Below are positions 17,724-26,996 of a stretch of DNA of 64,000 nt, piece after piece. Below the pieces are notes generated by a model. That model saw only the letters and a list, made by a program, of their open reading frames with translations, did no database searches and was not told where the DNA came from. Both the position numbers and the translations under genes were made by a program. How positions within the stretch are numbered: the first letter of the stretch is position 1; every line of letters starts with the position of its first letter. Source of the stretch: Streptomyces viridiviolaceus (lineage in GTDB: Bacteria; Actinomycetota; Actinomycetes; Streptomycetales; Streptomycetaceae); assembly GCF_014650995.1 (NCBI RefSeq), contig NZ_BMWA01000007.1, forward strand, positions 293,734 to 357,733, in the 5' to 3' direction.

Positions 17724-18500
17724 ATGGACAAGCCGCTCAAGACGCCGCCGGCCTACGCCATCGCCAGTGTCGACCACGCCCTGCGGGCCGCGACGATCCT
17801 CCAGATGGAGGGGCCGCTGACCGTCTCGCAGATCGCCGAACGCCTCGGCGTGGCCCGGTCGACCGCGCACCGGCTGCTGGCCATGCTGGTCTACCGGGAC
17901 TTCGCCGTGCAGGACGACGACCGCGTCTACCACGCGGGGCCCGTGCTGGAACTGGCCGCGCACTCCCGCTCCCAGGTCTCCCTGCTGCGGGCCGCCGCCC
18001 TGCCCCACCTGCAGCGGATCGTCGACCTGCTGAACGAGACGGCCAACCTGACCGTCCGCACCCGGGACACCGCCCGCTTCATCGCCAGCGTCGAGTGCAC
18101 CCAGGCGCTGCGGGTCGGCTCCCGGGAGGGCATGGTCTTCCCGGCCCACCGCACGACGGCCGGCCTGCTCCTCCTCGCCGAACTCACCGACGAGGAGCTG
18201 GACGACGTGTACGCCCCCGAGCGCTACGGGGACCGCCCCGGCGAGCGTCCGGACCTCGCCGTGCTGCGCCCCGAGCTGGACCGCATCGGCCGCGGCGGCT
18301 TCGCCGTCAACCAGGAACGCTCCGAGCGGGGGCTGGTCGCCGTCGGCGTGCCCGTCCGTGACGAGGACGGCGGCGCGGTGGCGGGCCTGTCGGTGTCCAT
18401 GCCGAGCGTGCGCTACGAGCCGCGCCGGCTCCGTTCCCTGGTCGCCACCCTCGACGCGGCGGCGCGGGCCCTGGAGGCGGACCTGGCGGCGGGCCGCTGA
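17724..18500 (+). CDS. IclR-family regulator of the gentisate operon
   Basis: 258 residues. The N-terminal winged helix (GPLTVSQIAERLGVARSTAHRLLAML) spans residues ~31-57. A GAF-like effector domain follows (VECTQALRVGSREGMVFPAHRTTAG..). The divergent arrangement with gentisate genes strongly suggests control by an aromatic intermediate. An in-frame GTG at 17712 is an alternative start; the ATG at 17724 has GGGGA 8 nt before it. Confidence 0.9.
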   Translation: MDKPLKTPPAYAIASVDHALRAATILQMEGPLTVSQIAERLGVARSTAHRLLAMLVYRDFAVQDDDRVYHAGPVLELAAHSRSQVSLLRAAALPHLQRIVDLLNETANLTVRTRDTARFIASVECTQALRVGSREGMVFPAHRTTAGLLLLAELTDEELDDVYAPERYGDRPGERPDLAVLRPELDRIGRGGFAVNQERSERGLVAVGVPVRDEDGGAVAGLSVSMPSVRYEPRRLRSLVATLDAAARALEADLAAGR

Positions 18501-18620
18501 CCGGACCGGTCACCCCGGACGCGCTCGCCGCCGACGCGTTCCGCCGGCGTCCTCACGACCCTCCCGGCCGTGCTCGCCGCCCCGCGGGGCGGCGCCCGGG
18601 GAGCGGCATCCGGCGCCGGG

Positions 18621-18645
18621 GTTGCCCCGGCCGGCGGCCGGGTAC
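18621..18645 (+). promoter_or_regulatory. Sigma-B-like promoter sequence before the PPC gene
   Basis: GTTG, 15 bp, then GGGTAC, ending 10 bp before the ATG at 18656. This resembles the Streptomyces general-stress promoter pattern GTTT-N14-16-GGGTAY. The sequence is very GC-rich and chance matches are possible. Confidence 0.35.
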
Positions 18646-18655
18646 CCGGCCGCCC

Positions 18656-19105
18656 ATGAGGTGGCGAGAGGTGCAGCAGGGGCCGTCGGCGGTGTACGTG
18701 GTGGTGCTCGACCCGGGCGAGGACCCGGTCGCCGCACTCACCGCCTTCGCCCGCGACCGCTCCCTCGGGGCCTCCCAGGTGACCGCCGTGGGCGCCTTCT
18801 CGGAGGCGGTCGTCGGCTGGTTCGACCGCGCCGCCAAGGACTACCGGCACATCCCCGTCGAGGAGCAGTGCGAGGTGCTCTCGCTGCTCGGGGACATCGC
18901 CGTCGCGGACGACGGCCCGACCCCGCACCTGCACGCCGTACTGGGCCTCGCGGACGGCTCCACCCGCGGCGGCCACCTGCTGTCGGGCAGGGTGTGGCCG
19001 ACGCTCGAGGTCGTCGTCCGGGACAGCCCGGCGGAACTGGCCAAGACCCACCGCCCCGAGCTCGGCCTCGCGCTGATCGACCTGGACCGGCCCACAGCCG
19101 GGTGA
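18656..19105 (+). CDS. PPC domain (DUF296) DNA-binding-type protein
   Basis: 149-residue single-domain protein of the PPC/DUF296 fold, best known from plant AT-hook proteins. GASQVTAVGAFSEAVVGWFD and PHLHAVLGLADGSTRGGHLLSG are the conserved core, with the His-containing face of bacterial members. Bacterial function is unsettled. No AT hook is present, so DNA binding is not implied. Followed by a stress-type CBS gene. Confidence 0.82.
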   Translation: MRWREVQQGPSAVYVVVLDPGEDPVAALTAFARDRSLGASQVTAVGAFSEAVVGWFDRAAKDYRHIPVEEQCEVLSLLGDIAVADDGPTPHLHAVLGLADGSTRGGHLLSGRVWPTLEVVVRDSPAELAKTHRPELGLALIDLDRPTAG

Positions 19106-19190
19106 CGAGTGCCGCCCGGCGGTTTACCCGCCGGGGTGCGGGCTACGCGGGCGTCACGGAACCCTGTCCCACGCAGCGTCGGGAGGCGCC

Positions 19191-19616
19191 ATGACCCAAC
19201 GGATCCGAGACGTGATGTCGCCCGCCGCGGTGTCCGTCGAGCCCATGACCACGGTGACGCGGGCGGCTCGGCTGATGCGCGAGCAGGACATCGGCGACGT
19301 CCTCGTGGCCTACGACTGCGACCTGTTCGGTGTGCTCACCGACCGCGACATCGTGCTGCGGACCGTCGCCGACGGCCGCGACCCCGACGACACCACGGTC
19401 GGTTCGGTGTGCACGCCGCCGCCCGTGGTCACCCTGGCACCGGAGGACACCACCGACCGGGCGGTCGAGCTGATGCGGCGGCACGCCGTGCGGCGGCTCC
19501 CGGTCGTCGAGCGCGGCGGCTGCCCGGTCGGCGTCGTCAGCCTCGGCGACCTCGCCGCCCTGGAGGGCTCCCGGTCGGCCCTGGCCGACATCAGCGCCGC
19601 CGCCCCCGACCACTGA
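19191..19616 (+). CDS. CBS-domain pair protein
   Basis: 141 residues made almost entirely of two CBS modules: RIRDVMSPAAVSVEPMTTV..LFGVLTDRDIVLRTVADG and VGSVCTPPPVVTLAPEDTT..PVGVVSLGDLA. Such proteins sense adenosine nucleotides; freestanding ones are often stress genes in Streptomyces. The next gene begins 11 nt downstream, so they form an operon. Confidence 0.87.
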   Translation: MTQRIRDVMSPAAVSVEPMTTVTRAARLMREQDIGDVLVAYDCDLFGVLTDRDIVLRTVADGRDPDDTTVGSVCTPPPVVTLAPEDTTDRAVELMRRHAVRRLPVVERGGCPVGVVSLGDLAALEGSRSALADISAAAPDH

Positions 19617-19627
19617 GAGGGGAGCGC

Positions 19628-19972
19628 ATGAACGACCGACGTCCTCGCGGGGCGACGGACCCGGTTCCCCGGGAGCGGTCCGGCGCGATCGGCCGCCGCT
19701 TCCCGCGCACCGGCACGGAACCGGTCACCGCCCGCAGCCCCCTGCGGCTGCGCCGGCTGCTGTCGGCCGTCTTCCTGCCGCTCTTCGCCGCGGGGGCGGC
19801 CTTGTTCGGCGTGTGGGCCGCGGACACCGGCCCGGGCGAGAGCCCCGGCCGCGACACCCTGGTCGCCCTCGCCGCCGTGTGCGCGGCGCTCGCCCTGCTG
19901 GCGGCGGCGGACCTGCTGGCCGTGTCACGCCGGCTCCGGCGGGAACGGGGCACCGGACCGTCCCGCCGCTGA
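19628..19972 (+). CDS. Small two-helix membrane protein, DUF6343-like
   Basis: 114 residues. An N-terminal charged region contains GTEPVTARSPLRLRRLLS, which I associate with DUF6343. Two transmembrane helices follow (about residues 45-62 and 78-97) and an Arg-rich tail. GGGGAG lies before the ATG. Function unknown; co-transcribed with the CBS gene. Confidence 0.7.
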   Translation: MNDRRPRGATDPVPRERSGAIGRRFPRTGTEPVTARSPLRLRRLLSAVFLPLFAAGAALFGVWAADTGPGESPGRDTLVALAAVCAALALLAAADLLAVSRRLRRERGTGPSRR

Positions 19973-20009
19973 CCCGTCGACGGCGGCGCACGTCCGAGCG
20001 ATCCGGGCG

Positions 20010-20034
20010 GTTCGACCCCCGGCACCTCGGGTAC
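20010..20034 (+). promoter_or_regulatory. Sigma-B-like promoter before the sigma-factor gene
   Basis: GTTC, 15 bp, then GGGTAC, 52 bp before the sigma-factor ATG. It fits the stress promoter pattern GTTT-N14-16-GGGTAY with one mismatch in the -35 element. Confidence 0.4.
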
Positions 20035-20086
20035 CCGCAGGTGTTCGGTAGTCGTCCGGCACGAGCAGGGGACGGAGGGACGCGAG

Positions 20087-21109
20087 ATGGCTCCCCTGGC
20101 AGAAAGCCCCGCGGCAGACACCCGGCGCGAGGACCGCCGGGCCTCCGCCCGCACCGCGCGGCTGCGCACCCGCATCCCCGAACCCGACGAGGAACCGGAC
20201 CTGCTGGGCCAGTACCTGGCGCAGATCGGCGCCACCCCGCTGCTGACCGCCGAGGACGAGGTGCGGCTGGCCCAGCGCATGGAGGCCGGCATACGGGCGA
20301 TGGAGGAGCTGGAGGCGGCCGACACCGGCGAGCCCGGACCGACGCCGGGGCGGCGCAGGGAACTCGACGAGACGGTCCGCGACGGACAGGCGGCCAAGGA
20401 CCACATGGTGCGGGCCAACCTGCGGCTCGTGGTGTCGATGGCCAAGCGGCACGCCCACCGGGGGCTGCCCCTGCTGGACGTCATCCAGGAGGGCAACCTC
20501 GGGCTGATCCGCGCCGTGGAGAAGTTCGACCACACCAAGGGCTTCAAGTTCTCCACCTACGCCACCTGGTGGATCCGCCAGGCCATCGAACGGGGCCTGG
20601 CCACCCACGCCCGCACGGTGCGGCTGCCGATGCACGTCGTCGAGCAGCTGCACAAGCTCGCCAAGATCGAGCGCAAGCTCAGGGTGAGCCTCGACCGCGA
20701 GCCGACCGTCGAGGAGGTGGCCGCCGAGAGCGGCCTCGCCGCGGACAAGGTCGTCTGGCTGCGCCGCGTCGGACGGGACGCCGTCAGCCTGGACACACCC
20801 GTGGACGACACCGGCGAGACCGTGGTCGGCGACCTCATCGCCGACACCGAGGTGCTGCAGGCCCCGGAGGTCGCCGAGTACCAGGCGCTCGCGGAGGAAC
20901 TGCGGGAGGCCGTCGGCACGCTCGCACCCCGCGAGGCGCTGATCCTGAGCCTGCGCTACGGCCTGCACGACGGCCACACCCGCACCCTGCAGGAGGTGGC
21001 GAAGCACGTGGGCCTGACCCGCGAGCGCGTCCGCCAGCTGGAGAAGGCGTCCCTCGCGCACCTGAGGGCGCCCGAGACCCGGGAGCGCCTGCTGGAGTGG
21101 GCGAGCTGA
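20087..21109 (+). CDS. RpoD/HrdD-like group 2 RNA polymerase sigma factor
   Basis: 340 residues, shorter than housekeeping HrdB and lacking its long N-terminal extension. Region 1.2 (DLLGQYLAQIGATPLLTAEDE), region 2 (IQEGNLGLIRAVEKFDHTKG, then FKFSTYATWWIRQAIERGL), region 3 and region 4 (TLQEVAKHVGLTRERVRQLE) are all intact. Probably a dispensable alternative principal-like factor (HrdA/C/D class). Which one cannot be settled here. Confidence 0.9.
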   Translation: MAPLAESPAADTRREDRRASARTARLRTRIPEPDEEPDLLGQYLAQIGATPLLTAEDEVRLAQRMEAGIRAMEELEAADTGEPGPTPGRRRELDETVRDGQAAKDHMVRANLRLVVSMAKRHAHRGLPLLDVIQEGNLGLIRAVEKFDHTKGFKFSTYATWWIRQAIERGLATHARTVRLPMHVVEQLHKLAKIERKLRVSLDREPTVEEVAAESGLAADKVVWLRRVGRDAVSLDTPVDDTGETVVGDLIADTEVLQAPEVAEYQALAEELREAVGTLAPREALILSLRYGLHDGHTRTLQEVAKHVGLTRERVRQLEKASLAHLRAPETRERLLEWAS

Positions 21110-21127
21110 CCCCAGCGGCCGCTCACC

Positions 21128-22588
21128 TCAGTCGCCCCGGACCGCCGCCTCACCGGCCGTCCCCACCCGCAGCCGCGCGCCCTGCCGCAGCAGCTCGCGC
21201 TGGACCAGCCGGTAGGGCAGGCCGCGCGGCCCCCGCCCGTGCCGGACGGTCAGAGCCGCGCACACACCGGCCGCCTGGCCGGTCGCCATGGCGATGGGCA
21301 TCACCCGGTACGACGAGTGCGCCACGTGCGTCCCGGAGATGCAGCGCCCGGCCACCAGCAGCCGGTCGGTCCCCCGGGGGACGAGGCAGCGCAGCGGGAT
21401 GTCGTAGAAGCTGCCCTGCGGCACCCGCTTCAGGATGGTGCCGGAGCCGCGCGGGTTGTGGATGTCGACCGGATAGGCGCCGTGCGCGACGACGTCCGCG
21501 AAGGTGCGCGCCGCCAGGATGTCGTGGCCGGTCAGCTGGTAGTCGCCGAGGACGCGCCGGGACTCCCGTACGCCGATGTGCGTACCGCTCTGCACCACGT
21601 ACGACTCCTCGAAACCGGGCACACGGGTGCGCAGGAAACGGTCGATCTGGGCGAGCTGGCGCCGGGCGGTGTACTCGGCGCGGGTGAGGTCCCACACGCT
21701 GGTGCCGAGGACACGGTTGACCCGGGTGCTGTTGACGGCGACCTCACGCGGATGCGGCGTCCCGAAGAACAGGATGTCCTCGCGGGGAAGCCTCAGTTCG
21801 CCGTTCGCCCTGGCCTCCTCGATCAGGTCCCACAGGCCGTGCACACCGCGCCACTGGTCGGGATGCTCCCGCACGTATTCGGCGAAGTCGGGCCGGGAGA
21901 AGTCCGCGACGCGGAACATCAGCGTCATCGGCTGCACCAGCCCGTCCTCGGGACGGCCGATCTCGTAGGGAGCCCCGCACGCCGTCGCGACGTCACCGTC
22001 GCCCGTGGCGTCCACGACCACGCCGGCGTCGATCACCACCGGCCCCGACTTCGTCTCGAACACCACCCGCCAGCCGGAGCCGTCGTCGAGGGGCAGCGCG
22101 CCCGAGGCGAAGGCGTGGAACAGCATCCGCACCCCTGACGCGTCCATCATCTCGAGCAGGACCAGCTTGAACAGCTCCGGGTCGAAGGGGACCGTGTACC
22201 CGGTCCTGGGCGACGGCGCCAGGCAGCCGCCGCGCCCCATGAGCTGGTCGAGCAGCTCCCACAGCACGCCCGCGACCACCGGTTCGCCTTCGCCGTGGTC
22301 GGTGGGCAGCAGCCGGGAGGCGTCCCCGGACTCGGTGAACGTGGCCTGCTTGTGCTCGTTGTGGAACGACATCAGCGGCATCACCAGCGCCACGGTCGCG
22401 TTGCCCCCGAGGAACCCGTAGCGCTCGGCCAGCACGACGTCGGCGCCGGTGTCGGCCGCGCCGACCGCGGCGGCGAACCCGGCGGGGCCGCCGCCCACCA
22501 CCAGGACGTCACAGCGCCCACCGTGCTGGGCGGGCCGGGGCGGCAGGGTGACCGTGCGGGGCTCCGGGGGCTCTTTCAGGATCGGCAT
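21128..22588 (-). CDS. FAD-dependent oxidoreductase (FAD_oxidored family)
   Basis: 486-residue flavoprotein. The N-terminal motif VVGGGPAGFAAAVGAADTGA, the ERYGFLGGNAT loop and a second FAD contact VVDATGDGDVATACGAPYE are typical of the family, as is the C-terminal RCISGTHVAHSSYRVMP. Reaction unknown. It lies 39 bp after a pyruvyl transferase gene on the same strand, so the two probably form an operon. Confidence 0.85.
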   Translation of the reverse strand: MPILKEPPEPRTVTLPPRPAQHGGRCDVLVVGGGPAGFAAAVGAADTGADVVLAERYGFLGGNATVALVMPLMSFHNEHKQATFTESGDASRLLPTDHGEGEPVVAGVLWELLDQLMGRGGCLAPSPRTGYTVPFDPELFKLVLLEMMDASGVRMLFHAFASGALPLDDGSGWRVVFETKSGPVVIDAGVVVDATGDGDVATACGAPYEIGRPEDGLVQPMTLMFRVADFSRPDFAEYVREHPDQWRGVHGLWDLIEEARANGELRLPREDILFFGTPHPREVAVNSTRVNRVLGTSVWDLTRAEYTARRQLAQIDRFLRTRVPGFEESYVVQSGTHIGVRESRRVLGDYQLTGHDILAARTFADVVAHGAYPVDIHNPRGSGTILKRVPQGSFYDIPLRCLVPRGTDRLLVAGRCISGTHVAHSSYRVMPIAMATGQAAGVCAALTVRHGRGPRGLPYRLVQRELLRQGARLRVGTAGEAAVRGD

Positions 22589-22627
22589 CGGACTCCTCGG
22601 GCGGCGGGGTCGGAGGTGGGGGCGGGG

Positions 22628-23842
22628 TCAGGCGTGCAGCGGGCGCGGTTCCGAGGCGGGGGGCGCGTGCCGCTCCGCCTCCGACCGCGGCCCGCACCCG
22701 ATCTCGTCCAGCAGAGAGCCGCAGCGCACGCAGGTCTGCCGCGCCACCACGGACAGCTCCCGGATACGGAATCGCAGGTCCTCGCGGCGCTGCGGGTGCT
22801 CGTCCCAGAGCCGGTCCACCTCCGCCAGCAGCAGCCCGGCCTGCTCCCGGGCCACGCCCACCAGGGCCGGGGCCCCGAGCCGGCGGGCGAAGTCGAAGAC
22901 CTTGCCCGAGTACGGCAGCGGCAGCACCGGCACGCCCGTGAGCGCCGCGAAGATCACGAAGTGCAGGCGCATGCCGACGGCCAGGTCCAGATGGCGCATG
23001 AAGCCGAGAACCTGCCCCGGGCTGTAGGTGCCGTGCAGGATCCGGCCTTTGTCCGGCGCGGTCATGTGGGACAGCACCGCGTGCGCGTGCCGTACGTCGT
23101 GCCGCTCCATCGGCAGGAACACCACGTGCGCGTCCAGGCGCTGCACGAGGAAGTCCGCGACGTCGGCGAGCAGCGCGTGGTAGTCGCCCTCGTCGAGTTT
23201 CTCGGCGGCCCGGCCCGGCTCCCGTACGGACATCCCCACCAGCCGGGCGTCGGTGGGCAGGCCCTCGTCGCGCAGCATGGCCTCGGTGAAGGGCTCCGGC
23301 CGCAGCAGCAGGGCGGGGTCGGCCGTGACGGTGACCTCGCGTTCCAGGCCGACCTCCTCCAGGACGAGCCGGGACTCCTCGTCCCGCACCACGACGTCGT
23401 CCATGTCCGCGAGGACGGTGCGCACCACCTCCCGGTCCTCGGCGTCCCGCAGCGGGCCGGCGCCGACCGCGTACGCGAAGGTGGGCACGTCCCGGTCCTG
23501 CGCGGCCCGCACCAGCCGCAGGTAGCGCCGTGCCTCCCCGTCGTAGAGCACGCCCCCGCCGCCCAGCACCAGCAGATCGAGGCCGGGCAGCACGTCCAGC
23601 ACGTTGTTCCGGCTCACGCCCTCCCAGGCCACCACGTCGTCGGCCTCGGGGTGGTGGGCGCGCGTGTGCGCCTCGTCCCGGCTGAACACGACGAGGTGCG
23701 CTCCCGGCCGCTGGGCGCGCAGGCAGCCCAGGACACAGGTCAGGATCGCCTCGTCACCGATGTTGAAGCCGCCGTACGAACCGAGCACGCCGATGCGCGG
23801 GCCCGACCGGGCGGGGTGCGGATGCGAGGGGGCAGTGGTCAT
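22628..23842 (-). CDS. Polysaccharide pyruvyl transferase family protein
   Basis: 404 residues of the CsaB-like GT-B-fold family, which add ketal pyruvate from phosphoenolpyruvate to glycans. GSYGGFNIGDEAILTCVL opens the protein; LDLLVLGGGGVLYDG and the C-terminal domain MRHLDLAVGMRLHFVIFAAL follow, all characteristic. A late CVRC...C cluster may bind metal. First gene of the two-gene operon with the flavoprotein. Confidence 0.85.
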   Translation of the reverse strand: MTTAPSHPHPARSGPRIGVLGSYGGFNIGDEAILTCVLGCLRAQRPGAHLVVFSRDEAHTRAHHPEADDVVAWEGVSRNNVLDVLPGLDLLVLGGGGVLYDGEARRYLRLVRAAQDRDVPTFAYAVGAGPLRDAEDREVVRTVLADMDDVVVRDEESRLVLEEVGLEREVTVTADPALLLRPEPFTEAMLRDEGLPTDARLVGMSVREPGRAAEKLDEGDYHALLADVADFLVQRLDAHVVFLPMERHDVRHAHAVLSHMTAPDKGRILHGTYSPGQVLGFMRHLDLAVGMRLHFVIFAALTGVPVLPLPYSGKVFDFARRLGAPALVGVAREQAGLLLAEVDRLWDEHPQRREDLRFRIRELSVVARQTCVRCGSLLDEIGCGPRSEAERHAPPASEPRPLHA

Positions 23843-24003
23843 CCGGGGCTCCCGTCATGTCGGAGTCGGCCGGCCCGCCGGCCCTGGTACGCGGGCGGTG
23901 ACGCCTCGCGTACGGTCCCGGGTTGCCTCGGCCGCCCGCCCGGAAACACCCCACCTCTTCTCCGGCCGGCCGGAGGGGATCCGGGCGAGGCGCTCCGCAG
24001 CGC

Positions 24004-24843
24004 CTACCCCACGAGCGCCTGGGTGCCGAGCACGGTCAGCAGCGCGAGGCGTTCGGCGTCGGGGGTGTTCGGCTCGGCCGTGTAGACCATGATCCGCAGG
24101 TCGCTGCCCGCCACACCGAGCACGTCGCAGTCCAGCGTCACGGGGCCCACCTGAGGATGGTCGACGGTCTTGCGCGCGGCGGTGTGCCGGCCCACTGCGC
24201 CCGCGTCCCACAGCTCGGCGAACCGCTCACTGCGGGTCCGCAGCTCCGCGACCAGGGCGCGCAGCCCCCGGTCGTCCGGGTAGCGGCCGACGGTCGCCCG
24301 CAGATCGGCGACGAGCCCCTCCTCGAACGCCCGGCGTTCCTCCGGGGTGTGCCGGACCCGGCCGCCCGGACCGACGAAGTTGCGCCACACGCCGTTGCGC
24401 TCCGGGCCGCGCCAATCGGACGGGTCGCCCATCAGCGCCCCGTACGGCGGATTGGCCAGCAGCAGCGTCCAGGCGGCGTCGTACACCGCGACGGGGCTGT
24501 CCGCCAGCCGGTCCAGCAGCCGGTGGACGCTCGGCGGGATGTACGCCGGGACCGTCTCCGGCCCCGGCGGCACCAGCCCGGCGAGCCGGAACAGATGCGC
24601 CCGCTCCTGGGGCGCCAGCCGCAGCGCCCGGACGAGCGCCTCGACGACCTGCGCCGACGGATTGCTCGCCCGGCCCTGTTCGAGGCGGGTGACGTAGTCG
24701 ACCGAGATCCCCGCCAGCAGGGCCAGCTCCTCGCGGCGCAGCCCGGCCGCGCGCCGCCGGCCACCGGCGGGCAGCCCCGCGGACCCGGGGGAGGCCCGGT
24801 CCCGCCAGCGCCGCACGGTCCGTCCGAACTCCGTTGCCGTCAT
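24004..24843 (-). CDS. XRE-family regulator with MmyB-like ligand domain
   Basis: 279 residues. An N-terminal helix-turn-helix (GLRREELALLAGISVDYVTR, residues ~34-53) is followed by a helical linker. A PAS-like C-terminal domain follows, starting VAVYDAAWTLLLANPPYGALM, as in the MmyB family, which may bind a fatty acid. ATG at 24843. No clear partner gene; such regulators often control a neighbouring oxidoreductase. Confidence 0.87.
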   Translation of the reverse strand: MTATEFGRTVRRWRDRASPGSAGLPAGGRRRAAGLRREELALLAGISVDYVTRLEQGRASNPSAQVVEALVRALRLAPQERAHLFRLAGLVPPGPETVPAYIPPSVHRLLDRLADSPVAVYDAAWTLLLANPPYGALMGDPSDWRGPERNGVWRNFVGPGGRVRHTPEERRAFEEGLVADLRATVGRYPDDRGLRALVAELRTRSERFAELWDAGAVGRHTAARKTVDHPQVGPVTLDCDVLGVAGSDLRIMVYTAEPNTPDAERLALLTVLGTQALVG

Positions 24844-24991
24844 GTCCCCCAGTGAACACCGCCGGCGTCCGGCCGACCTGGTACCCGCAGTCCCAGGCAC
24901 AGGGACGCCCGTCCGCGGGTCCGGAAGACCGCGGGCCGCCGGGGAGACGTGGGGGGCGGGGAGACGTGGGGGCGGGGAGCAGCCGGGCGCT

Positions 24992-25210
24992 TCAGAGGGC
25001 CGCGGGGCCGGAACGGGCCGGTGAGGGTCCGCTGCGGGAGACGACGCGCGAGCCGCGGTCGTCGACGACGCGGACCTGGAGCGATCCGCAGGCGCACCGG
25101 GTCCACACCGTGCCGCCCGCCGCGGTGGTGTGCGTGGACACCACCTGGAAGGGCTCGGCACCGTCCGGCCACCCGCAGTGCGGGCAGACGGTACCGGTCG
25201 TGCTGGTCAT
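24992..25210 (-). CDS. 72-residue putative zinc-ribbon protein
   Basis: Small protein with two Cys pairs (CPHCG near residue 9, CACG near 39) suited to one zinc ion, then a basic tail. Coding bias and a clean ATG support it. No function recognised. The upstream 135 bp separates it from a divergent LysR gene. Confidence 0.6.
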   Translation of the reverse strand: MTSTTGTVCPHCGWPDGAEPFQVVSTHTTAAGGTVWTRCACGSLQVRVVDDRGSRVVSRSGPSPARSGPAAL

Positions 25211-25345
25211 GGCGACTCCTCGTGCGTCGGGTGTACGTCGGGTCGGCGCCGGGTCGATCGACCGTCGCGACACAGACAGGGTGCGTCCAAGGATCCGTAC
25301 ACGTCCAGGTTGACTTTGTGGACCTCACCGTGAAGCGTGGGCTTC

Positions 25346-26251
25346 ATGATTGACCTGCGTCGGCTGCACGTCCTCAGGGCGGTCGCCCACTACGGCACGG
25401 TCACCGCGGCGGCCCGCGCCCTGCACTTCACCCCGTCCGCCGCCTCGCAGCAGATCCGGCAGCTCGCCCGGGACCTGGGCGTGGATCTGCTGGAGCCGCA
25501 GGGCCGCGGGGTACGGCTCACCCCGGCCGCCGAGAGTCTGCTCGCGCACGCCGACGCGATCCAGGCCCGCTGGGAGCAGGCGGAGCTGGATCTGCGGGCG
25601 GGGGAGGGCAGGCCGGCCGGCCCGCTGCGGGTGACCGGGTTCCCGGTGGCCGTTTCGGTGTTGCTGGCCCCGATGGCGGCGCGCCTGCGCGAGCGGCATC
25701 CGCAGCTTTCCGTCCGGATCCGGGAGACCGGCGTGGCGGAGAGCTTCGACCTGCTCTTCGAGGGCGAGTCCGATCTGGGGGTGGTGGAGGCGACTCCGCT
25801 CAATCCGCCGCCGTCCGACGCCCGCTTCGACCAGAGGCCGCTCCTCGACGATCCGTTCGACCTGGTCGTCCCGGACGGCCACCCGCTCGCCGGACGGGAC
25901 CGGGCCGACCTCGCGGAGGCGGCGCGGGAACCGTGGATCGCCCCCGTGCCCGACAGCCCCTGCCGTCCGCACGTGATGTCGGCGTGCGGGGCGGCCGGGT
26001 TCACCCCCGACGTGGTCCACCACGCGCTGGACTGGAACGTCACCGGCCACCTCGTGGCCCACGGGCTCGGCGTCGCGCTGATCCCGCGGCTCGCCCGGCT
26101 GACCCCGCAGCTGCCGATCACCCGGGTGCGTCTGACGGGCCGGCCGCACCGCAAGCTGCTGACGTGCACCCGCCGCGGCGGCCACCGGCGCGCGGCGGTC
26201 GCCGCGGCGCTGGAGGAGCTGCGGGCCCTGGCGCCGACCACGGTCGCCTGA
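25346..26251 (+). CDS. LysR-family transcriptional regulator
   Basis: 301 residues. Complete N-terminal winged helix (RLHVLRAVAHYGTVTAAARA, then TPSAASQQIRQLARDLGVDL) and a two-lobed effector domain. Start MIDLRRLHVL at the ATG 25346 is typical; an in-frame GTG at 25337 is possible. Target unknown; the divergent small zinc-ribbon gene is the nearest candidate. Confidence 0.9.
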   Translation: MIDLRRLHVLRAVAHYGTVTAAARALHFTPSAASQQIRQLARDLGVDLLEPQGRGVRLTPAAESLLAHADAIQARWEQAELDLRAGEGRPAGPLRVTGFPVAVSVLLAPMAARLRERHPQLSVRIRETGVAESFDLLFEGESDLGVVEATPLNPPPSDARFDQRPLLDDPFDLVVPDGHPLAGRDRADLAEAAREPWIAPVPDSPCRPHVMSACGAAGFTPDVVHHALDWNVTGHLVAHGLGVALIPRLARLTPQLPITRVRLTGRPHRKLLTCTRRGGHRRAAVAAALEELRALAPTTVA

Positions 26252-26255
26252 CACG

Positions 26256-26293
26256 CCCAGGGGCCGGAACCCGAACGGGCTCCGGCCCCTGGG
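26256..26293. terminator. Strong bidirectional hairpin
   Basis: Perfect 13-bp arms, CCCAGGGGCCGGA and TCCGGCCCCTGGG, with an inner CCCG-AA-CGGG that extends the stem. Placed between the convergent LysR and flavin-reductase-like genes. Confidence 0.8.
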
Positions 26294-26331
26294 ACCACAG
26301 GTCAGCCCTGTGGCGCGGGCGCGTGGCGGCG

Positions 26332-26895
26332 TCAGGCGGCAGCGGCCTCGCCGGCGTGGCCGTGCAGCCGCGCGACGACCTCGGTCAGCTGGGCGGCGAC
26401 CTCGGAGTCGTCCACCGGGTGGGTCTCCGCGAAGCGGGTCACGGAGCCGGGGATGGACAGCTTGAGGTCCTCGATCACCTTGCCGCCGGCGATGCCCACG
26501 GCCTTGCGGGTGTCGTCCTGCGCCCACACGCCGCCGTACTGGCCGAAGGCGGTGCCGACCACGGCGACGGGCTTGCCGCCGAAGGCGCCGGCGCCGAACG
26601 GACGGGACAGCCAGTCGATGGCGTTCTTCAGGACGGCGGGGATGGTGCCGTTGTACTCCGGAGAGAACAGCAGGAAGGCGTCGGCGCCCTGGGCGGCCTC
26701 GCGCAGCCGGGTCGCGGCGGCCGGGACGCTGCCCTCGACGTCGATGTCCTCGTTGTAGAACGGGATCTCGGCGAGCCCCTCGAACAGCACCACCTCGGCG
26801 CCCTGCGGCGCGAGCTTGACGGCCGCCTCGGCGAGCTGGCGGTTGTGCGAACCGGCGCGAAGGCTGCCGACGAGCGCAAGGATGCGGACAGACAT
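26332..26895 (-). CDS. NADPH-dependent FMN reductase-family protein
   Basis: 187-residue flavodoxin-like reductase. LALVGSLRAGSHNRQLAEAA gives the FMN phosphate loop; FSPEYNGTIPAVLKNAIDW and GTAFGQYGGVWAQDD complete the FMN site. Likely a quinone or azo-type reductase for stress. It is divergent from a TetR gene, with two palindromes in the gap, and is probably repressed by it. Confidence 0.9.
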   Translation of the reverse strand: MSVRILALVGSLRAGSHNRQLAEAAVKLAPQGAEVVLFEGLAEIPFYNEDIDVEGSVPAAATRLREAAQGADAFLLFSPEYNGTIPAVLKNAIDWLSRPFGAGAFGGKPVAVVGTAFGQYGGVWAQDDTRKAVGIAGGKVIEDLKLSIPGSVTRFAETHPVDDSEVAAQLTEVVARLHGHAGEAAAA

Positions 26896-26963
26896 GAGAA
26901 CTCCCAGATGATGCTGAACAGACGGTGCTGGAGCAGCCGTGCCGAAACACTGCCGAAACGATC

Positions 26964-26977
26964 CGGACCGAGGTCCG
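26964..26977. promoter_or_regulatory. TetR operator candidate 1
   Basis: Palindrome CGGACC-GA-GGTCCG in the divergent reductase/TetR promoter. Shares the core GGACC-N2-GGTCC with a second site 36 bp away. Confidence 0.6.
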
Positions 26978-26996
26978 CTTATCGTTGTAGCACCTT

